A program made the translations under genes and the position numbers. Source: JBJXDT01 sp046153505 (GTDB taxonomy: Bacteria > Pseudomonadota > Gammaproteobacteria > Burkholderiales > Methylophilaceae). From it: a stretch of 17,311 nt of DNA. The stretch is from the NCBI GenBank assembly GCA_046153505.1, contig JBJXDT010000094.1, forward strand, positions 1 to 17,311, given 5' to 3'. The notes below the pieces were generated by a model. It worked only from the letters and a program-made list of their open reading frames with translations, was not told the DNA's origin and ran no database searches. Positions 6,159-14,013 of this stretch are shown here, in pieces (position 1 is the first letter of the stretch; each line of letters starts with the position of its first letter).

Positions 6159-9100
6159 TGACTTACACGTGGTAGGAAAAGGTCGCTTCAATTTATCAGA
6201 ATGGGCGCTTAATCATCAAACTTTAGTGTTGTATTTGATGATTATGCTTACAGTTTCAGGTTTATTGGCTTATACCAAACTAGGTCAATCGGAAGACCCG
6301 CCTTTTACGTTTAAAGTCATGCTGGTGCGAGCAACTTTACCTGGTGCAAGTGCACAAGAGGTTGAGCAGCAAGTTACAGATAAGCTTGAGAAAAAACTTC
6401 AAGAAGTGCCGCATTTAGATCACACCAATAGTTTTTCTCGGCCTGGTGAGGCGATGATTTTTATTATCATCAAAGACGATACTTTTTCTAAAGAAATCCC
6501 ACAAATTTGGTACCAAGTGCGTAAAAAAATTGGGGATATTAGGCACACTTTGCCAAGCAACCTAGAAAGTCTCACTTTTAACGACGAATTCAGCGATGTA
6601 TTCGGCAGTATGTATGCACTCACTGGTGATGGCTTTGATAATTTTGCGCTGAAAAAACAAGCAGAAATAATCCGTGCGGAATTACTTAGTACGCCCGACG
6701 TTGCTAAAGTGAGCTTTTTTGGTGAGCAAAAACAGCGAATTTTTATTGAGCTATCCAATGCAAAGCTTTCGACCATTGGTCTAAATACAGCCACTATGGT
6801 GGGCATTTTGCAGGCACAAAATGCAATTGTGCGCGGCGGTACTTACGATTCGCCAAGTGAACGCATTCGTATTGATGTTTCTGGCCGTTACAGTAATTTA
6901 GACGATTTGCGTGAGCTTAGACTACGAGCAAATAATCAAGATTTTAAATTGGGCGATGTTGCGCGCGTTTATCGCGGTTATGAAGACCCACCTGTCGATA
7001 CAGTGCGGTTTAAAGGGCAAGATGCTTTGTTGCTTGGTGTCAGCATGACTGAAGGTGGCGATGTCATCACGCTAGGCCATGCGCTGGATAAAAAAATCGC
7101 ACGCATTCAACAAGATTTGCCAGTGGGATTAAAGTTTACAACAGTGACTTCGCAACCGAAAATAGTGGCCAATTCAGTCAACGATTTTGTGCATTCTCTG
7201 ATGGAGGCCTTGGTAATTGTGCTTGGCGTAAGCTTGCTATCCTTAGGTTTGCGCACAGGCATTGTGGTAGCAATTTCTATTCCGGTGGTTTTGGCCGCTA
7301 CTTTTTTAGTGATGCATCTTTACGATATTGGCTTGCATAAAATCTCGCTTGGTGCGCTGATATTGGCCCTAGGCTTGTTAGTAGACGATGCGATTATTGC
7401 AGTTGAGATGATGTCATCAAAAATGGAGCAAGGCTGGGATCGTGTCAAAGCAGCCTCATTTGCTTACAGCTCTACTGCTATGCCCATGCTTACGGGTACA
7501 CTGGTAACGGTTGCTGGCTTTTTGCCTATCGCCACAGCGGCTTCTAGCACGGGCGAATACACACGCTCTATTTTCCAAGTTTCAGCGATTGCGCTCATTA
7601 TTTCTTGGTTTGCTGCGGTAATTTTTGTCCCTTACCTAGGCTATCACTTATTGCCCGATTACACTAAAGCGCCGCAAGCAAGCAAGCTAATCCTTTGGTT
7701 AAAAAGGAAGCTAAATTTAACGGATGCCAAAGAAACTAATCATCACCATGATATTTATAACACCAAGTTTTACAATGTGTTTCGCCAACTGGTGACAAGC
7801 TGTGTGCGCTATCGTAAAACCGTGATGGCCATAACATTAACCTTGTTTGTGTTTGCTATCGTAGGATTTGGTAAAGTGCAGCAACAATTTTTTCCCGATT
7901 CAACTCGATTAGAATTAGTTGTGGATTTACGTTTGACCGAAGGCGCGTCCTATCAATCCACCAATACCGAAGTAAAAAAATTAGAGACATGGCTAACACA
8001 ATGGAATAAGAAGCAAGGTGGGATTGATAATTTTGTGGCCTACATTGGCAATGGCGCACCGCGTTATTATTTGCCATTAGATGTACAACTTGGCCATCGC
8101 GGTTTTGCACAGTTTGTGGTGCTGAGCAAAGATTTAAAAACGCGCGAAGCGCTGCGTAAAGATTTGCTTAAGCTATTTGAAACCGATTTCCCTAATTTGC
8201 GCGGCTCTGTGTTGCGGCTTGAAAATGGCCCGCCCGTGGGCTTTCCTGTGCAGTTTAGAGTCAGTGGAACAGATGTACCAAAAATTCGTACGCTCGCTCA
8301 CCAAATTGCAGATATCATGCGATTAAACCCGCATTTGCTTAATGTGCAACTCAATTGGGAAGAGCCAAGCAAAGTGGTTAAAGTGAAAGTTGATCAAGCT
8401 AAAGCACGCTTGCTAGGTGTCAGTTCGGTTGATATTGCCAATGTGCTCAATGGCGCAATGAACGAACTTTATATTTCTGAGTTTAGAGAAAACAACGAGC
8501 GTATCGATTTGGTGGTACGCGGTGCAGAATATGAGCGCACCAAATTATCACGCCTACCTAATCTGATGATTATTAAGCCCGATGGCAAAGGCGTGGCACT
8601 TTCGCAATTAGCCACGATTACTTCCGAGTTTGAAGAAGGCGTGGTTTGGCGGAGAAATCGTGTACCTTCGATCATTGTGCGAGCCAATCTTCAAGATGGC
8701 ATTCAGGCACCTGTGGTTTCCGCACAGGTAGAAGAGAAATTAAACGCGATTAAAGATAAGCTACCCTTGGGCGTTACAATAGAAACAGGCGGAGCGGTAG
8801 AAGAGTCTGCAAAAGGTGGTGCATCAGTGGCAAAAGGCTTTCCGCTATTTTTGGTGGCAGTACTTACCTTGCTTATTATCCAATTGCAAAGCTTTTCACG
8901 CGTTTTTTTAGTGCTACTTACCGCACCATTAGGTTTAATCGGAGTCACAATAGGGCTATTAGTGTTTAATCAACCATTTGGCTTCGTGGCGATGTTAGGG
9001 ACAATTGCATTATCAGGCATGATTATGCGTAACTCAGTGATTTTGGTTGACCAAATTGACCAAGATAAAGCCAGCGGCTTGGCGCCGTGGCAAGCGATTG

Positions 9101-9309
9101 TAGAATCGACTATTCGCCGCTTTAGGCCGATTGTACTTACTGCGGCAGCGGCAATCTTGGCGATGATACCGCTTACGCGAAGTGTTTTTTTCGGGCCAAT
9201 GGCAGTCGCGATTATGGGCGGTTTAGCCGTAGCCACTTTGTTAACGGTACTATTTTTGCCGGCGCTTTATGCGGCTTGGTTTAGAGTGAATGTGCCTAAA
9301 ACGGCATAA
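6151..9309 (+). CDS. RND-family efflux pump, inner-membrane permease
   Basis: This 1052-aa proton-driven exporter belongs to the AcrB/HAE1 superfamily (usual length about 1020-1060). The ATG at 6151 is preferred to a TTG at 6136; it overlaps the adaptor stop. TM1 is at about residues 25-43 and the first periplasmic porter loop follows. TM4 carries the proton-relay pair D412-D413 in GLLVDDAIIAVE. A second half repeats the layout after a cytoplasmic linker with a small histidine cluster (NHHHD). In the TM10 motif (GMIMRNSVILVDQID) the relay lysine of AcrB is replaced by arginine, R960. TM11/12 close with a conserved RPIVLTAAAAILAMIPL. No outer-membrane factor is encoded in this operon; the TolC gene at 10063 is the nearest partner. 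Substrate range is not readable from sequence. Confidence 0.95.
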   Translation: MSDDLHVVGKGRFNLSEWALNHQTLVLYLMIMLTVSGLLAYTKLGQSEDPPFTFKVMLVRATLPGASAQEVEQQVTDKLEKKLQEVPHLDHTNSFSRPGEAMIFIIIKDDTFSKEIPQIWYQVRKKIGDIRHTLPSNLESLTFNDEFSDVFGSMYALTGDGFDNFALKKQAEIIRAELLSTPDVAKVSFFGEQKQRIFIELSNAKLSTIGLNTATMVGILQAQNAIVRGGTYDSPSERIRIDVSGRYSNLDDLRELRLRANNQDFKLGDVARVYRGYEDPPVDTVRFKGQDALLLGVSMTEGGDVITLGHALDKKIARIQQDLPVGLKFTTVTSQPKIVANSVNDFVHSLMEALVIVLGVSLLSLGLRTGIVVAISIPVVLAATFLVMHLYDIGLHKISLGALILALGLLVDDAIIAVEMMSSKMEQGWDRVKAASFAYSSTAMPMLTGTLVTVAGFLPIATAASSTGEYTRSIFQVSAIALIISWFAAVIFVPYLGYHLLPDYTKAPQASKLILWLKRKLNLTDAKETNHHHDIYNTKFYNVFRQLVTSCVRYRKTVMAITLTLFVFAIVGFGKVQQQFFPDSTRLELVVDLRLTEGASYQSTNTEVKKLETWLTQWNKKQGGIDNFVAYIGNGAPRYYLPLDVQLGHRGFAQFVVLSKDLKTREALRKDLLKLFETDFPNLRGSVLRLENGPPVGFPVQFRVSGTDVPKIRTLAHQIADIMRLNPHLLNVQLNWEEPSKVVKVKVDQAKARLLGVSSVDIANVLNGAMNELYISEFRENNERIDLVVRGAEYERTKLSRLPNLMIIKPDGKGVALSQLATITSEFEEGVVWRRNRVPSIIVRANLQDGIQAPVVSAQVEEKLNAIKDKLPLGVTIETGGAVEESAKGGASVAKGFPLFLVAVLTLLIIQLQSFSRVFLVLLTAPLGLIGVTIGLLVFNQPFGFVAMLGTIALSGMIMRNSVILVDQIDQDKASGLAPWQAIVESTIRRFRPIVLTAAAAILAMIPLTRSVFFGPMAVAIMGGLAVATLLTVLFLPALYAAWFRVNVPKTA

Positions 9310-9319
9310 AGCTTTGCGC

Positions 9320-9325
9320 TATAAT
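9320..9325 (+). promoter_or_regulatory. Consensus -10 box ahead of the methyltransferase/tolC unit
   Basis: A perfect TATAAT lies 10 bp after the pump stop codon and 27 bp before the ATG at 9352. No convincing -35 is seen at the right distance, so it may need an activator or be weak. It suggests the genes from 9352 have their own start independent of the efflux operon, although readthrough is also possible because no terminator separates them. Confidence 0.5.
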
Positions 9326-9351
9326 GAATTTAAATTGATTGGACATAGAAT

Positions 9352-10056
9352 ATGACTCAAATAGCAGACAACACTACAAACAGTATCGCGCGTTTCAACA
9401 TGATAGAACAGCAAATTCGCACTTGGGAGGTGTTAGATCCGAAAGTGTTGCAATTGCTGAATGAGGTACCTCGAGAAAATTTTGTGCCTGCGATTTATCA
9501 AGGTTTAGCATTCGCCGATATTGAAATCCCGCTTGGTGCTAGTGAACATGCTTCTGGTCAGAAAGAGCCAGGACAAAATATGCTTTCTCCAAAGTTGGAG
9601 GCGCGTATTTTACAGTCGCTAAATGTGAAAAAATCGCATGAAGTGCTGCATATTGGTACCGGCAGCGGCTATTTTGCTGCACTATTGGCAGCGCAGGCCA
9701 AGCACGTCAATTCGCTAGAAATCGATGCGGAATTGAGCGCGACGGCGGCATATAAACTTTCACAAAATAATATCCATAATGTCACTTTAGAGCTGGCAGA
9801 TGGTATTGCGGGAATGCCATATAAAAAACCATTTGACGTGATTGTTTTCACTGGTTCATCGCCAGTCGAGCCAGCTGGCGTGCGCCAGCAACTTAATGTT
9901 GGCGGCTTGATGTTTATCGTGCTCGGGCAGGCGCCAGTGATGCAAGCTACACTTATTCAGCGCATTTCAGAAGATGCATTTAAAGTAGATGTGTTGTTTG
10001 AAACATGTATTGCTACCCTAGAAAACGCACCACAAGTCAACGCATTTGAGTTTTAA
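9352..10056 (+). CDS. Protein-L-isoaspartate O-methyltransferase-like protein
   Basis: This 234-aa protein belongs to the PCMT family of SAM-dependent methyltransferases, whose usual job is carboxyl-methylation of isoaspartyl residues for protein repair. The N-terminal NMIEQQIRTWEVLDPKVLQLL and VPRENFVP segments are typical. SAM motif I is present (HIGTGSGYFA, residues 100-109), as are the acidic end of strand 2 (LEID) and FDVIVFTGS. However, the conserved active-site loop of true PCMT enzymes (QTIS followed by QP) is replaced by GQNMLSP (residues 74-80), so the Thr and Ser of that loop are missing. It may therefore have a different acceptor or no repair activity. A weak GGA lies 8-10 bp upstream of the start. 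The next gene, tolC, begins 6 bp after its stop, so they are surely co-transcribed. Confidence 0.88.
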   Translation: MTQIADNTTNSIARFNMIEQQIRTWEVLDPKVLQLLNEVPRENFVPAIYQGLAFADIEIPLGASEHASGQKEPGQNMLSPKLEARILQSLNVKKSHEVLHIGTGSGYFAALLAAQAKHVNSLEIDAELSATAAYKLSQNNIHNVTLELADGIAGMPYKKPFDVIVFTGSSPVEPAGVRQQLNVGGLMFIVLGQAPVMQATLIQRISEDAFKVDVLFETCIATLENAPQVNAFEF

Positions 10057-10062
10057 AGTGCT

Positions 10063-11403
10063 ATGAAAATCACCCATATATCTATTCTTTTAGCCTTGTT
10101 TTTAAGTAGCCAAGCTGGGGCGGAAGGGGCGCAGCAAAACTTACTTGATATTTATCATGAAGCCCTTGCGCACGACCCGACGCTGGCTTCTGCACTTAGT
10201 GCGAATAAAGCCGCGCAAGAAATTATCGAGCAAGGCAAAGCACTATATCGCCCAACAGTAAATTTTACTGCAGATGCAAGCGCAACTCGCACGCATATTC
10301 GATATTTGGATTCGAATATTCCGCCAGGAAATTCTGATTTTGAAAACCTCAAAGCAGGCATAGAAGCACGGCAGCCAATTTACCGTAAGCAAAATTTAGT
10401 ACAAATGGAGCAAAGTAAAACGCAAGTAAGTTTGGCTGATAAGCAATACCATCTGCAACAGCAAGCGCTTATTTTACGGACTACTCAGGCATATTTTGAG
10501 GTGCTAGTGGCTCAGGATAAAATTGATTTACTTGCTGCACAAAAGACGGCAATTTTAAGTCAGTTGGATCAAGCAAAAGCCACATTTGAAGTGGGTACAG
10601 CAACGGTAACCGATGTAAATGAAGCGCAAGCCAAGTACGATTTGGTGCTTGCGCAGGAAATAGCCGCCAAAAATGAGTACGAAATCGCTAAACGCTCAAT
10701 ACAAGCAATTACTGGCGAAATTCCACAAAAATTAGCAACGGCAAAATCGGATATTCAAGTTGTGGCGCTTGGGCAGGGTATGTCAGACTGGCAACAAATC
10801 GCGCTATTAAATAATTTGAATATTCAAATTCAGCAAGATGCGCTTAAATTATCAGAGCAAGATGTAGATCGTGCTGAGGCAGGCCATTTGCCTACCTTGG
10901 ATGCTGTGGCTAGTGTTTCGGACAGTTATGCAAATGGCAGTCCATCTGTATTTAGCGCTGGTAATGAGTTGCGTGGCGCTACGATAGGTTTAGAGTTAGA
11001 GATTCCTTTATATGCGGGTGGTGCCATTACTTCTAAGGCGCGCCAAGCGGTGCTGAATAAGCAAAAGGCGCAAGATGATGTAGAAATTGTCCGCCGTCAA
11101 GTAGATTTTGATACGCAAAGTGCGTTTTTAAACCTCAGCTCTAGCATTGCGCAAGTAAAAGCGCTTGAGCAAGCGCTGATTAGTAGTCAAAGCCAGTTAG
11201 ATTCCACTAAATTGGGCTATGAAGTCGGCGTACGTACCAGTGTGGACGTACTTAATGCGCAACAGCAATTTTATTCGGCCAAGCGCGATTTGCTACAAGC
11301 GCGCTACAATTATTTAGTGAATATCATTCGGCTGAAAACTGCATCTGGCTTGGTTTCTGAGGCAGATTTGCAAGATATTAACCAACAGTTGGCGGCGCTA
11401 TAA
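10063..11403 (+). CDS. tolC: TolC-family outer-membrane channel
   Basis: This 446-aa outer-membrane efflux protein forms a trimeric channel-tunnel across outer membrane and periplasm. A signal peptide (about residues 1-20, ending SQAGA) is followed by two OEP repeats rich in Ala, Gln, Lys and Asp. Typical stretches are LLDIYHEALAHDPTLASA at the mature start, QAKATFEVGTATVTDVNEAQAKYD in repeat one and QLDSTKLGYEVGVRTSVDVLNAQQQFYSAKRDLLQARYNYL in repeat two. These match the TolC type I secretion/efflux subgroup. It starts 6 bp after the methyltransferase gene and ends 2 bp before the hydrolase gene. It is the only outer-membrane channel in the window and the likely exit duct for the RND pump at 6151, possibly also shared by other exporters. 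Confidence 0.94.
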   Translation: MKITHISILLALFLSSQAGAEGAQQNLLDIYHEALAHDPTLASALSANKAAQEIIEQGKALYRPTVNFTADASATRTHIRYLDSNIPPGNSDFENLKAGIEARQPIYRKQNLVQMEQSKTQVSLADKQYHLQQQALILRTTQAYFEVLVAQDKIDLLAAQKTAILSQLDQAKATFEVGTATVTDVNEAQAKYDLVLAQEIAAKNEYEIAKRSIQAITGEIPQKLATAKSDIQVVALGQGMSDWQQIALLNNLNIQIQQDALKLSEQDVDRAEAGHLPTLDAVASVSDSYANGSPSVFSAGNELRGATIGLELEIPLYAGGAITSKARQAVLNKQKAQDDVEIVRRQVDFDTQSAFLNLSSSIAQVKALEQALISSQSQLDSTKLGYEVGVRTSVDVLNAQQQFYSAKRDLLQARYNYLVNIIRLKTASGLVSEADLQDINQQLAAL

Positions 11404-11405
11404 CA

Positions 11406-11960
11406 ATGAAGCAGTTGACTGTAAAAGCTATTTTCAGCCAATTGACGATTGTAGATATTCAAACCAAATTAAGCGCTGTGATGCCTGCTGATGCCATGCA
11501 AAGTGTCATCAAAAACACAGCCATTTTGGCGCAAGCGGCGAAAATATTGGAGATCCCCCTAATTGCTAGCGAGCAATATCCGCAAGGCTTGGGCGAAACC
11601 GTGCCTGAGCTCGCTCAATATTTAGCGCAGTCAAAAATGATTGCAAAAACAGCTTTTTCGGCTTGTGGTGAACCCATGTTTATTCAGCAATTACACCGTG
11701 ATAAGTCGCAAATCGTACTTGCAGGGATGGAAGCACATATTTGTGTGTTGCAAACCGCATTAGATTTAGTGGTGCAGGGAAAGCAAGTGTTTGTAGTGGA
11801 AGATGCAGTGGTTTCGCGTGATGCAAAAAATAAGGCAAATGCCCTAGAAAGATTACACAGTGCCGGTTGTATGATTACCAATACAGAGTCTGTGATTTTT
11901 GAATGGCTAGGAAACGCCAACCATGATGCTTTTAAGGTTTTGTCTAAATTAATTAGATAA
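11406..11960 (+). CDS. Isochorismatase-like cysteine hydrolase
   Basis: This 184-aa cytoplasmic alpha/beta hydrolase is of the isochorismatase/nicotinamidase superfamily. The catalytic triad is readable: D17 in VDIQ, K81 in MIAKTAFS and C113 in GMEAHICV. The pattern with EQYPQGLGETVPEL and AGMEAHICVLQTALDLV is that of the YcaC/ISOC1-type subgroup with unknown physiological substrate. The length is normal. It begins two bases after the tolC stop codon and so is translated from the same mRNA; no separate ribosome-binding site of note is visible. Whether it works with tolC or is just carried in the operon is not evident. It is followed by a membrane-anchored unknown protein 11 bp downstream. Confidence 0.9.
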   Translation: MKQLTVKAIFSQLTIVDIQTKLSAVMPADAMQSVIKNTAILAQAAKILEIPLIASEQYPQGLGETVPELAQYLAQSKMIAKTAFSACGEPMFIQQLHRDKSQIVLAGMEAHICVLQTALDLVVQGKQVFVVEDAVVSRDAKNKANALERLHSAGCMITNTESVIFEWLGNANHDAFKVLSKLIR

Positions 11961-11971
11961 TTTGAATTACT

Positions 11972-12559
11972 TTGAACTGGAAGCTAATACTATTTGTTTT
12001 GCTTATCAGTTTTGGCGCATACCAACATTTCTCGCAAAGACCAGTAACTTATGGCAATGGCGTAATTACAAAACAAGAGCCAGCCCAACTTACTACAAAT
12101 CAGGCAAATTTTAGCATTAATAACTATACCATTCGGCCCTTAGAGTCTTTTCAAATAGAAGCGCGTGTGCTTTCAGCAACGCATTATCTCATTGGCCGAG
12201 AGTCTGATTTATCGCCAGTGGACTTAGCTTTAGGTTGGGGCAGAATGTCTGATGAAGCAATCCTTAAAGACGTCGATATTTCTCAATCAAACCGTTTCTA
12301 TTATTGGCATGTTGATCATTTCCCAATTCCGAGAGAAGAAATCGAAACGCATAGTGCAAATATGCACATGATTCCAGCCGATAACCAAATTGAAAAACAA
12401 TTGAAATCAGTGCGTGTAGGACAGGTAGTGAGCATAAAAGGCGAATTGGTAGAGGTGAGCGCGCCAGATGGTTGGCATTGGAAAAGCTCGTTAACCCGAA
12501 ATGACACTGGTCAAGGGGCATGCGAGCTAGTTTACGTAAAAGAAATTACACTAAAATAG
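11972..12559 (+). CDS. Membrane-anchored conserved protein of unknown function, TTG start
   Basis: This 195-aa product begins with a hydrophobic anchor (about residues 4-19) and continues as an extracytoplasmic soluble part. It looks like a conserved proteobacterial family of unnamed function. Striking segments are LSPVDLALGWGRMSD, SQSNRFYYWHVDHFPIPREEIETHSANMHMIPA, VRVGQVVSIKGELVEV and GWHWKSSLTRNDTGQGACELVYV. The last resembles an OB-like small barrel. The only usable start in frame is TTG at 11972, since an in-frame TGA stands at 11963. An alternative ATT at 11966 is improbable. It has no clear Shine-Dalgarno and may rely on coupling with the preceding gene. It is the last gene of this unit and converges on waaA. 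Confidence 0.8.
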   Translation: MNWKLILFVLLISFGAYQHFSQRPVTYGNGVITKQEPAQLTTNQANFSINNYTIRPLESFQIEARVLSATHYLIGRESDLSPVDLALGWGRMSDEAILKDVDISQSNRFYYWHVDHFPIPREEIETHSANMHMIPADNQIEKQLKSVRVGQVVSIKGELVEVSAPDGWHWKSSLTRNDTGQGACELVYVKEITLK

Positions 12560-12565
12560 TTTAAC

Positions 12566-13813
12566 TTAATTTAAATACATTTTAATGAGCTGCATCATCC
12601 GATCAGAAGCCCCTGTGGAGGCTTTGCTATAATCCAATGCCGCTTTGCGCATTTTTTCGCGTAGCTTTGTATTCTGATGTAACTCCTGAATTTTTTCGCG
12701 TAATTCGCTCACGTCCTTAATTAATATCGCAGCGCCAGAGCGAATTGCACTTTTTGATGCGTCAGCAAAATTGAATGTGTGTGGGCCAATCAGCACGGGC
12801 TTGCCCATGCTGGCGGCCTCAATCAAATTTTGCCCGCCAAATTTTAGCAAGCTACCACCAATATAGGCGAAATCACAAGCCGCGTAATACACATAAAGCT
12901 CACCCATGCTATCGCCCAACACTACGGGTACATGTTGTTTCGCATTTGCGTTTAAATTGCTACGGCGTATATATTTTAGATTCCGTTTTTCTATGAGCAC
13001 AGAGACTTCATCAAAGCGTTGTGGATGGCGCGGCACAATTACTGTTAAAATATTTAAGCCTTTTACAGCTTCTAAAATAAGAGCCTCTTCGCCTTCTCGC
13101 GTGCTGGCGGCTAAAAAGACAGTGCGCTTTAGACCCAAAACCTTACGCAGCGCCAAGCCTTTTTCCAAGCTATCTTCTGGTGGTTTCACATCAAATTTTA
13201 AGTTGCCGACTACGTGCACCTCTTCTGCGCCCAGCGATTGAATGCGCGCTGCATCGGCATCACTTTGTGCGGCAATGGCGCTTAAACTCTGCAAGCCATT
13301 TTTAACCAAGCCGCCAAGGCAAATGTAACCTTTGGCAGATTTGGCTGAAAGTCGTGCATTAAGCAATAACAAAGGCACATTTTTGCATTTACAAGCCGCA
13401 ATCAAGTTAAACCAAAGTTCGGTTTCCATCAGCAAGCCAATGGCAGGATTAAAATGCGCTAAAAATTTGTTTACAGCATAAGGTAAATCATAAGGTAAAT
13501 ATACGCGCTGTAAGCTATCCCCATATAAATGTTCACTTACTTCGCGCCCAGTGGGTGTGGTGTGCGTGAGCAAAATTTGGTAATCGGGGTATTCTTTCTG
13601 AAGCGCATCAACCAATGGCGCCGCGGCCCGCGTTTCGCCCACCGAGACACAATGTAACCAAATCACAGGTTTGCTAACGGGGGTTGAGTAAACGCCAAAG
13701 CGTTCGCCCCAGTGTTGCCAATATTCAGGTTGCTTGATGCCGCGCCAAAATAATTTTAGCGGCACAAACGGTAAAGCCAGAAAGAGTAATAAGGTGTAAA
13801 TTATTCGTGGCAT
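12566..13813 (-). CDS. waaA: 3-deoxy-D-manno-octulosonic acid (Kdo) transferase
   Basis: WaaA (KdtA) transfers Kdo from CMP-Kdo onto lipid IVA at the cytoplasmic face of the inner membrane, joining lipid A to the core of lipopolysaccharide. The protein is 415 aa, near the family norm of about 420. An N-terminal hydrophobic anchor (about residues 4-20) precedes the Kdo-transferase N-domain. The catalytic base is E60 in the SVGE motif (HCVSVGETRAAAPL). Other family landmarks are TPTGRE, PYDLP, METELW, NARLS and HVVGNLKFD. The C-terminal GT-B domain has GDSMGELYVYYAACDFAYIGGS, FGGQNLIEAASMGKPVLIGPHTFNF. The start is preceded by a good promoter at 13849-13877, with TSS near 13842. It is essential in most Gram-negatives. 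The gene converges on the 11972 gene with just 6 bp between stops. Confidence 0.96.
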   Translation of the reverse strand: MPRIIYTLLLFLALPFVPLKLFWRGIKQPEYWQHWGERFGVYSTPVSKPVIWLHCVSVGETRAAAPLVDALQKEYPDYQILLTHTTPTGREVSEHLYGDSLQRVYLPYDLPYAVNKFLAHFNPAIGLLMETELWFNLIAACKCKNVPLLLLNARLSAKSAKGYICLGGLVKNGLQSLSAIAAQSDADAARIQSLGAEEVHVVGNLKFDVKPPEDSLEKGLALRKVLGLKRTVFLAASTREGEEALILEAVKGLNILTVIVPRHPQRFDEVSVLIEKRNLKYIRRSNLNANAKQHVPVVLGDSMGELYVYYAACDFAYIGGSLLKFGGQNLIEAASMGKPVLIGPHTFNFADASKSAIRSGAAILIKDVSELREKIQELHQNTKLREKMRKAALDYSKASTGASDRMMQLIKMYLN

Positions 13814-13848
13814 ACGCTATTTTCTCATAAAAAATAGACATCACCAGC

Positions 13849-13877
13849 ATTGTAATTTTATGTGGTGCATATGTCAC
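13849..13877 (-). promoter_or_regulatory. waaA promoter
   Basis: On the minus strand GTGACA (13877-13872) and TACAAT (13854-13849) are each five-of-six matches to the -35 and -10 consensus, separated by exactly 17 bp. Transcription would begin near 13842, giving a leader of about 29 nt before waaA. The fit to a housekeeping promoter is good. Confidence 0.75.
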
Positions 13878-13915
13878 ATATTTTGGCTAGAAAAATATTT
13901 TTTAAACTGCAATTT

Positions 13916-13937
13916 AATGTGAGCATTCACTCACATT
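13916..13937. repeat. Perfect palindrome with 8-bp arms (candidate operator)
   Basis: AATGTGAG and CTCACATT form perfect inverted arms around a 6-nt centre (CATTCA). The half-sites resemble CRP sites (TGTGA/TCACA), but the spacing is 8 rather than the 6 required by CRP. It lies 39 bp upstream of the waaA -35 and 77 bp upstream of the nrdJ -35. No protein in the window is an obvious partner. Confidence 0.5.
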
Positions 13938-14013
13938 GCTCAAATGCCAGTGCTGGCTTGAATTTAGCTCAAAATGCGCAAAAATGGTGCAAAAAATCTA
14001 GAGTAAAAAGGTG

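Noticed and set aside
6420..6806. 128-codon minus-strand open frame inside the RND pump gene
   Set aside because: It overlaps a conserved pump-coding region and its translation has low-complexity Ser/Ile composition typical of antisense frames.
13916..13937. CRP binding site
   Set aside because: Half-sites TGTGA and TCACA are separated by 8 instead of 6 bp; kept only as an unassigned palindrome.
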